Positions 1 to 5,687 of a DNA stretch of 6,282 nucleotides are shown here, one piece after another (position 1 is the first letter of the stretch; each line of letters opens with the position of its first letter). The notes beneath the pieces are model-generated. The model saw nothing but the letters and a program-made list of their open reading frames with translations, did not search any database and was not told the origin of the DNA. A program made the translations under genes and the position numbers. The stretch is from the NCBI GenBank assembly GCA_034675265.1, contig JAUCDK010000043.1:1-6282 (forward strand), read 5' to 3'. This stretch comes from UBA7396 sp034675265 (lineage in GTDB: Bacteria > Patescibacteriota > Gracilibacteria > BD1-5 > UBA6164).

Positions 1-8
1 TTGGAAGT

Positions 9-437
9 CTATTTTTTTGTTTGTTCAAAAAACATTTTACATGCATCTATTACATTTTTAAATCTATCTGTTTGTAGATAAATTCATCAAAAATATCTCG
101 TTACTACTACAATTAAATTTTTAGCATTTTCTCTTTGAATTTCTCTCAAAATACACATTCAAGCTCAAGTTTCTCCATCATCATTTTTTCATTCTAGCAT
201 ACTTCCATTTTCAAGTTTGATACGATATGCATAACTATTATGAGTGGATTGCATAAAATATTTATCTTTCTTTAAAAATTTCATAAATTCTTTTACTTCT
301 TTTTCAGACTCAACATATCATCCAACAAGAGTATATTTTGATTTTCTATCAATAATAATATCTTTTAAAATAATAAGTTTTTTAGGAATTTGATACTCTC
401 ATCATAAATCGAGAGTGAATTGATTTTCATTAAACAT
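9..437 (-). CDS. Short YigZ/IMPACT-family (UPF0029) protein
   Basis: This 142-residue protein reads through eight in-frame TGA codons as glycine and ends at TAG. It carries the UPF0029/Impact N-terminal signature. DRKSKY (about 30-35) matches the family's N-terminal K-S-x-F/Y region, STHNSYAYRI (64-73) the H-N-x-Y-A-Y/W motif, KNDDGETGAG (84-93) the D-D-G-E-P-x-G-T-A-G segment, and VVVTRYFGGI (110-119) the most conserved strand-loop. Family members are about 200 residues, with a second ferredoxin-like domain (DUF1949) that is absent here. The L-G-x-G-G-L stretch that usually follows TRYFGGI is replaced by LQTDRF. The biochemical role of bacterial YigZ is poorly defined; eukaryotic IMPACT acts in translational control. 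The ATG at 437 overlaps the stop of the upstream dtxR-like gene by 8 nt, so the two are probably co-transcribed and translationally coupled. Family assignment is firm; function is not. Confidence 0.87.
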
Positions 438-831
438 ATTTTTGTAATTTTTCTATAATTTCATCATCAAGTAAATGTTCTATATTACAAGCATTTATTT
501 CAGCTTTTTTATTCTCTATTCATAATTTATTTTGAAAAAAATCCATTAAAGTTTTTCTTTTTCCAAGAGCTTTTTCTACTACAGATTTTCACATATCAGA
601 TAGTAATATAAATCTATTTTCATCTTCTTTTATAAATCATTTTTTCAATAAATTTTTGAGTGAAATACTACAACTTCCTGGAGTAATTTCTAAATTGTTC
701 GCAATATCAACAGCTCTTGCATATCATTGTTTTTTCAGCAAAAAATCAATTGCATATAAATAATGAATAATCGAATGAGTCACTTCTACTCATTTATGTT
801 CTTTCCAAACATTATTTAAACATTCATGCAT
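430..831 (-). CDS. DtxR/MntR-family metal-dependent transcriptional repressor
   Basis: This 133-residue cytoplasmic regulator has five TGA-Gly codons. Residues about 20-70 form the winged helix-turn-helix: KKQGYARAVDIANNLEIT, then PGSCSISLKNLLKKGFI, resembling MntR around its EKGYAR segment. The dimerisation/metal region follows, with C115, E118 and H119 in ACNIEHLL matching DtxR C102/E105/H106. DtxR His79 and His98 appear as K93 and E111 in an ungapped hand alignment, so the second metal site looks altered. The length equals the two-domain MntR type (about 140) and there is no C-terminal SH3-like domain. Cys at the C102 position is typical of iron-type members and Glu of manganese-type ones. 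It is divergent from the nicotianamine-synthase-like operon, which is the obvious regulatory target, and overlaps the yigZ-like gene. The ATG at 831 is the only in-frame start that keeps the whole HTH domain, and it lies about 21 nt below a good promoter. Confidence 0.9.
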
Positions 832-858
832 ATTTTTGAAATTAATATTATATATTGC

Positions 859-885
859 ATTATACTTTTTTTTTATTTTTTTCAA
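859..885 (-). promoter_or_regulatory. Promoter for the dtxR-yigZ-like pair
   Basis: On the minus strand a perfect -10 TATAAT (864-859) lies 15 nt from TTGAAA (885-880). TTTTGA (887-882) would give 17-nt spacing but matches the -35 consensus less well. Predicted transcription starts near 852 and leaves about 20 nt before the ATG at 831. The -10 is convincing; the -35 is less so in this A/T context. Confidence 0.55.
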
Positions 886-910
886 AAAGTTTTATTTTTA
901 TAAAATTAGT

Positions 911-938
911 TTGACATATATAACTTTTTTCATAACAT
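911..938 (+). promoter_or_regulatory. Candidate promoter for the metal operon
   Basis: A perfect -35 TTGACA (911-916) is followed after 16 nt by TAACAT (933-938), a four-of-six match to the -10 consensus. Transcription would begin near 945 and leave about 25 nt of leader before the ATG at 970. An alternative -10, TATAAC (919-924), lacks a recognisable -35. Confidence 0.45.
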
Positions 939-969
939 CCAAATTAATTTTAATTATTTATGAAAAAAT

Positions 970-1728
970 ATGATCTCTTACTTTGAAAATGAATTAAAAA
1001 ATCTAAAAACTCTTTCACCATGTGAAGAAACCAATAAAGTTTTTACTCAATTATATAATTATTGTACCGAAAGTAGAAAAGATTTTATAAAAATTACTCC
1101 AAAAGTAAGAGAAATAAATCATATTTGTTCAAATGCAGAATATCAAATGGAATTATATTATGCAAACCAAATTATTCACTCAGAAAATCCCAAAGAAGCT
1201 CTTGCAAATTTTATATATTTTGATAATTACAAAAAATTATCTGCGCTTGAATATAATAATATAATTTTATTTCAAGATAAAATACAAACAATGCTCTTTA
1301 TTTGAAGCGGTCCACTTCCACTCAGCGCTATTTTATATGCTCAAAATTATGATATAGAAATTACTCTTATGGATATTTCTGAATCTGCACTTGAAATCTC
1401 CAAAAAGCTGATTTTGAAACTTGGATTAGAAAATAAATTTCATTTTATTTCTGGAGATGCTCAAAACATTCAAACAGAAAAAAAATATGATGTTGTTATT
1501 GGCGCTTCTTTGATTTTTGAAAATGATTTTCAACAACAAATTCTTGAAAATATTTACAAAAATATTTCATGTAATTATTTTCTCGTTCGCTCAAGTAATG
1601 GAATTCGACAACTTATGTATAAAAAAGTAGAAAAGAAATTTTTAAACAAATATTTTCAAATTTTACTAGAAATTCATCCAAAAAATGAACTTGTTAATTC
1701 TATAATTATAACTAAAAAATATGCTTAA
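970..1728 (+). CDS. Nicotianamine-synthase-like aminocarboxypropyl transferase (CntL/NAS family)
   Basis: This 252-residue protein is predicted to use S-adenosylmethionine as an aminobutyrate donor to build a nicotianamine- or staphylopine-type metal chelator. EYQMELYYANQII (57-69) fits the family's helical N-terminal E-rich segment. NFIYFDNYKKLSALEYNNI (80-98) matches the characteristic F-x-Y-Y-x-N-Y-x-x-L-S-x-L-E stretch. FIGSGPLPLSAILYA (110-124) is the family's SAM-binding loop, MDISESALEIS (about 133-143) the acidic strand-2 end, and FISGDAQNI the next Rossmann element. Its first loop glycine is the gene's only TGA codon, so the standard code splits the gene right at the catalytic motif. 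The length resembles bacterial CntL (about 270) more than plant NAS (about 320). It opens the operon and overlaps the cobW-like gene by 8 nt. No racemase or opine dehydrogenase is present, so the product may be nicotianamine-like rather than a full opine metallophore. Substrate specificity cannot be told from sequence alone. Confidence 0.85.
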
Positions 1729-3202
1729 TTTTTGAAATAACTCTCCAATAGAAACCAATGAAACTCAAACTCAAAAGCCAAAAGCTGTACTTATTCTTGG
1801 CGCATTATGAAGTGGAAAAACTCAATTTTTAAATACTCTTCTTCCTCATGTCGAACTTCCCTATCGTATTATAGTAAACGATATTTGAAGTATTAATGTT
1901 GATATGACAAGATTTTGAGATAAACCAATGGAAAGTCTACAAAAATGATGTATTTGTTGTGATGATGATCAAGGTTTTCAAAAAATTATTGAGAAATTAA
2001 AAGACTCAAATGAAATACTTTTTATCGAACCAAGTGGAATTGCTGGGGGATGAAATTTGACTCGTATTTTAGAAAAAGCCTGATTTGATATAAATATTGT
2101 GACTCTTGTTGATGTTGAACATTTTGAGCAAAGAAGCGAAGCTCAAAAACAAATTATGAAAACTCAAGTAAAAGTTGCGAATATTATTTGACTGACTTGG
2201 ATTTGAAAAAATGAACAACAAGTGCTTGATTGGATTCACGATATGTGAAAAAAATCACCAATTCATATTCCAAATATTTCAGAAAATTTTTCTCCAGAAT
2301 TTTATAAAAATTTAATAAAAGAAATTCTTGATTTTTGAAATAAAAAAGAAAAAATTATAAAACCTTGATATAGTATCATTTCAAACTGAGAAAATACTTA
2401 TAAAAGACTAGTTCCTGGATGAAGTTTATTTGGAAATAGTAGAGAAAAAAATCCTATGATTTCTGAAAGTTTTCAAACAGAAAAAAATATTTCTCTTGCT
2501 GATTTAGAAAAAATTATAGATTTTTTTTGAACTCAACTTGTAAGAGCAAAATGAGAAATTACATGATATGAATTTGATTTTGTACATGGAAGTATAAATA
2601 TTAGAAAAAAAGAAACTCAAAATAATTTTTTTACTCTGATATCAGAAAATAAAATCCCAAAAGATTTTTTAAATATTCTCTATCCAGAAATACTCACTCA
2701 AACTCAAAGTGATGAAAAAATACAACAACTGGTTGCAGATTATCACAAATATATGGATTTAGAAACTCAAATAGAAAAACTTGTATGACTCATAAATAGT
2801 GAAAATAAATATTTGGATTCAGTATCAAGACTTGAATCAGAAAAAAAGGTTCTTTGAGATTCTATGAAATATCAAAATCCTTATGTTTGGTTGCAATACA
2901 AACTTCAAGCGTATAAAGATTCTCCAAAAGCAATTATAACGATTTGAGATTTAAAAAAACACTGTGAAGAACCAACTTATATTTGTCATAAAAGACTTCA
3001 ATTTTTATCAAATATACTTTTGACTCAATACAATATTGATATTTTTGATGAAAGTTTAGAAGATTTAGATATTCAAGAAGTTATTTGATTTCCTCAACTT
3101 ATGGAAATATCTCAAAATGAAAATCATATGCAAAATTGGTCATTGTATGAATTTTATTCTATAAATGGAGAAACTGCAAAATGGGAAAATTTTAATACAT
3201 AA
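1721..3202 (+). CDS. CobW/COG0523-family metallochaperone P-loop protein with long C-terminal extension
   Basis: This 493-residue protein has 21 TGA-Gly codons. COG0523 proteins bind Zn, Co, Ni or Fe through a GCxCC motif and hydrolyse GTP to deliver metal to a client. Visible elements are Walker A GALGSGKT (27-34), a switch-like VNDIGSINVD segment (52-61), the metal motif GCICC (76-80) followed by DDD, Walker-B-region FIEPSGIAGG (101-110), and a CobW C-terminal domain (about 248-294) containing LVRAKG and HGSINI. The G4 motif expected as L-N-K-x-D is LTWIGKN (158-164), so base specificity may differ from GTP. Residues 295-493 exceed the usual 300-400 residue family length. They hold a charged, probably coiled-coil helix (about 333-383) and an unrecognised tail with C415 and C422. 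The start overlaps the upstream stop as ATGCTTAA, suggesting coupled translation. It probably loads or hands over the metal handled by the neighbouring enzymes. Confidence 0.86.
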
Positions 3203-3210
3203 TTTCAAAT

Positions 3211-4080
3211 ATGAAAATAGCAATTATAGGAAAATGATGAGCTGGAAAAACTACTATTTCAGTATTACTCATACAAGCACTGGCAAAACATAAAAAAATT
3301 ATTGCCATTGATGCTGATTCAAACAAAAACTTAATCGATTATTTATGATTTGAAAAAGATGAAAATATTTTAGAATTATGAGATATCAAACCTGAAATAT
3401 TTAAAATATCTTGAGTTGCTGGAAGTGAATATGAGAGAAAATATTATCCAAAAAATGATATTTGAGTTTTTTATACTGATGAAAATGATAACGTTTTTTC
3501 AAAAATAAGTTATAAAAATGAAAATATCCAACTTATCGAACTTGGAAGTCCAAGAGAACAAAGAATTTGAGTTACTGGAATGTGTCCTTACAACGAAACC
3601 ATAAAAATATATCTTTCAAATTTAGTAGAAAAAGAAGATGAAATAATATTCATAGATTTTGCTGCCTGAAGCGAAGTTGCTGGAAAATGAATTATTGCCA
3701 GTGTTGATCATATTTTTATTCCTTTAGAACCAAATTCTAAAAATCTTGATGTAGCAAAAGATATTTATAAAACCCTTAAACTCATACATTTTGAAAATAT
3801 TCATTTTATAGCAAATAAAATCAGAACAGTAGAAGATATTGAATATATAAAAAATTATTTTGAAAATAAAATCGACTTTATTTGAAGCATTCCTTTTTCA
3901 AAAGAAGTTATGAAAGCTGATATTTCAGGAAATCTTCATATTGATAATTTTTCAGATGAAATACAAAAAAATTATCTTGATATAAAAGATAAAATTCTTC
4001 TTTTATCTTCAGATAGAAAAAAAGCTCTTGAAAGGGTGAAAGAACTTGATATTTTAAAATGAGATAAAAAATGCCATTAA
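3211..4080 (+). CDS. CooC-like MinD/NifH-fold ATPase, first copy
   Basis: This 289-residue ATPase has 11 TGA-Gly codons. The deviant Walker A GKGGAGKTT (7-15), with the signature lysine of the SIMIBI class, is followed by IDADSN (33-38) and the Walker B/switch II segment IDFAAGSEVAGKG (148-160). The latter resembles CooC D-x-E-A-G-I-E-H-x-x-R-G. IPLEPN (170-175) fits the CooC V-x-E-P-N/S strand. CooC proteins use ATP to insert nickel into CO dehydrogenase, holding metal between monomers with a CxC motif. Here only one cysteine is in that position (C125, in MCPYNE). It starts 8 nt after the cobW-like stop and is followed after 19 nt by a paralogue of almost equal length. Fold and ATPase class are certain. 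The CooC-like role in metal insertion rests on motif resemblance and context, and the client is unknown. Confidence 0.83.
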
Positions 4081-4099
4081 TTATTTGATAAAAAAACAT

Positions 4100-4972
4100 A
4101 TGAAAATTTGATTTGCCTGAAAATGATGAGCTGGAAAAACAACTCTCAGTTCACTTGTAATCCAAAAATTAGCACAACATAAAGATATACTTGCTCTTGA
4201 TTTGGATTCAAATGTAAACCTTGCTACGGCTTTATGAATGGAAAAAGATTTAGATAAACTTATAAGTTTCTGAAGTAAAAAACACGAAGTTATGAATTAT
4301 ACAAACTCAACTTCTATGACTGATTGGGAAGAGAGAATTTATTCTCCAAAAGAAAATGATGGATTTTATCATTATAATCATGATTTTGTTGAAAAACATT
4401 CTCTCAAAATTTGAAATATTAAAGCCATGAGTTTAGGATTTATTGACGATGAAAAAAGATGAATGGAAAGTATGTGTGATTATTATGAAATGTCGAAAGT
4501 ATTTTTAAATCATATGAATTTGAATGAAAATGAAATTTTAGTTGCTGATTTAGCAGCTGGAATTGAGATGATTTCTCGTGGAACTATTATGAGTTTTGAT
4601 ATTATTTTTGTAGTCACTGATGCCAATTTTAAAAATATAAAAGTAAGTAAACAAATTTTAGAAAATCTTTCTATTATCAATTTTGAAAAAAAAGAAATTG
4701 CCATTATACCAAATAAATATTTAGATGAAGAAGATTTAGAAAATATTAAAAATCACTTCTCTAAATACAATATTTTGGAAGGAATTGCTTTTAGTGAAAA
4801 ACTCTATGATCTTGATTCAAAAAAAGAACTCAACTTTGAAAATATAAATCAACTTGATGAAGTAGTGAATAATATTGCCAATTATATTTTGAATTATAAA
4901 AGAAAATCAAAAGAAGAAATTGCAAAAAGAATTGAGTTTTTCGATACAAAAAAAAGAGAATTTTTACAATAA
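4100..4972 (+). CDS. CooC-like MinD/NifH-fold ATPase, second copy
   Basis: This 290-residue protein has eight TGA-Gly codons, four within its first ten residues. It parallels its neighbour position for position: GKGGAGKTT at 7-15, LDLDSN at 33-38, a single MC at 125-126, and the Walker B/switch II segment ADLAAGIEMISRGT at 149-162. That last segment is closer to CooC (A-G-I-E-x-x-x-R-G-T) than the first copy's. Both share a middle insert with E-R-x-Y near 78-81 and G-F-Y near 88-90. The two are evidently an old tandem duplication that has diverged, and could form a heterodimer with one metal-ligand cysteine from each partner. The last codons form the left arm of the terminator hairpin. The tail from about 266 is highly charged and probably a helix. 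Reading from the internal ATG at 4463 would remove the P-loop; the ATG at 4100 is the true start. Confidence 0.84.
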
Positions 4973-4984
4973 TTCTCTTTTTTT
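4949..4984. terminator. Bidirectional hairpin terminator between convergent genes
   Basis: A perfect 14-bp inverted repeat (4949-4962 and 4971-4984) with core GAGAATT/AATTCTC is flanked by A7 and T7 tracts around an 8-nt loop. In both orientations the stem ends in a U-run, as in a factor-independent terminator working both ways. It covers the last codons and stop (4970-4972) of the second CooC-like gene and touches the recX stop (4983-4985). Only 10 nt separate the two stops. Confidence 0.8.
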
Positions 4985-5558
4985 ATAGATATTTTTTTAT
5001 TTCATTATATTGAAATCATTTTTGTAATAATTTTTGAATAAGTTTTTGTTTATCTAAATTTTTATTTTGTAATTTTTCTAACTCTTTTTGTAAGTTTTCA
5101 TCTTCTCATTCTTGAAATATATCTTCTATAATATTTTCTACCATTTCCCTATCTTCTGGTCTTTCTATTAATTTTTGTTTTATATATTGGATTGATTTTC
5201 AAGCATTTTTATAGTTCTCAATTTTTATAAAAAGTGATTTTTGATTCAAAAGACTTTTTCATTCTTCCAAAAAATCATTTTCTAAAATTTTTTGAATCAA
5301 ACTTTTTTCAAATCATTTCTCAAGAAGTTTTCCTTTTATATATTTTAAATTTTTATTCCTCAAAAGATAGAGTCTTATTTTATCTCAAACCACTTGTTTA
5401 TCATTTACAAGATGGGAAATATTCTCAAAAACTTTGAGTGATAATTCATTATTTTTTGATTTTTCATTTAATTTTTCAAGAAGTTTTTTACTTGAAGGAA
5501 AATATCTAAAATAATACCAAAGTGCATAATTTTTTAGATTTTCAAAATTGTAGTTCAT
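4983..5558 (-). CDS. recX: RecX-family recombination regulator
   Basis: This 191-residue protein has six TGA-Gly codons and is built of the three-helix repeats typical of RecX, which binds RecA filaments and modulates recombination. YALWYYFRYFPSSKKLLEKL (11-30) matches the Y-A-L-x-x-L-x-x-R-x-x-S-x-x-E-L-x-x-K-L repeat. LRNKNLKYIKGKLLEKGF (66-83) matches the R-N-K-x-x-x-x-I-x-x-x-L-x-x-K-G-F repeat, and KLIQKLLQKGFQYNEIKKYL (172-191) the C-terminal K-L-x-x-x-L-x-x-K-G-F-x-Y-x-x-I repeat. Length fits the family (about 150-260). The protein is lysine/glutamate-rich with no membrane segment. It stands alone here, convergent with the metal operon and divergent from the secreted-protein gene, and recA is not in view. 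The ATG at 5558 sits about 21 nt below a perfect -10 box. Confidence 0.85.
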
Positions 5559-5585
5559 ATAATTTTTATATTAAAAAACATTTTT

Positions 5586-5591
5586 ATTATA
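5586..5591 (-). promoter_or_regulatory. -10 element for recX
   Basis: A perfect TATAAT on the minus strand places transcription start near 5579, about 20 nt above the recX ATG. No good -35 is visible at 15-18 nt spacing. Confidence 0.45.
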
Positions 5592-5608
5592 TAGAAATAC
5601 TTTAAAAC

Positions 5609-5635
5609 TTGAAATTTTTTGTCACTTTTTATAAT
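5609..5635 (+). promoter_or_regulatory. Promoter for the secreted cysteine-rich protein
   Basis: TTGAAA (5609-5614), a 15-nt spacer and a perfect -10 TATAAT (5630-5635) predict transcription from about 5642 and a leader of about 46 nt. The arrangement is the same as that proposed for the dtxR-like gene. The 129-nt intergenic region (5559-5687) holds nothing else recognisable. Confidence 0.5.
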
Positions 5636-5687
5636 AAAATCAGTTATGCATTATACAATATATATTTTATTTTCTCATTTTTATTAT

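Larger units (their letters stand above)
832..969. promoter_or_regulatory. Divergent intergenic control region between the dtxR-like gene and the metal operon
   Basis: This 138-nt non-coding region, almost entirely A/T, has outward promoters on both sides. It contains a perfect 10-bp palindrome, TTTTATAAAA (896-905), centred at 900.5, exactly midway between the two start codons. It also contains an 8-bp inverted repeat, AAAAAGTT (884-891) and AACTTTTT (922-929), whose arms touch the -35 of the leftward promoter and the spacer of the rightward one. Either could be the repressor's operator, but in such AT-rich DNA palindromes arise easily, and no textbook DtxR or MntR box is visible. Confidence 0.5.

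Noticed and set aside
960..1037. Overlapping small reading frame starting at the ATG at 960
   Set aside because: It gives only 25 residues of low-complexity lysine-rich peptide, out of frame with the NAS-like protein and with no family resemblance.
970..1728. Pseudogene or two separate genes (970-1305 and 1369-1728)
   Set aside because: Both halves are in one frame and the single intervening TGA sits on the conserved first Gly of GSGPLP; with table 25 the gene is intact.
3908..4704. Minus-strand reading frames opposite the two ATPase genes
   Set aside because: They lie antisense to well-supported coding sequence and encode hydrophobic, low-complexity peptides expected from the complement of A/T-rich genes.
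3211..4972. Plasmid/chromosome partition ParA or nitrogenase NifH
   Set aside because: Fold and Walker motifs are shared, but the A-A-G-x-E-x-x-x-(R/K)-G switch region and the metal-gene context fit CooC better, and no parB or nif genes are present. Some doubt about the exact subfamily remains.
5234..5437. Plus-strand reading frame opposite recX
   Set aside because: Antisense to a gene with clear RecX repeats; no recognisable domain or start signal.
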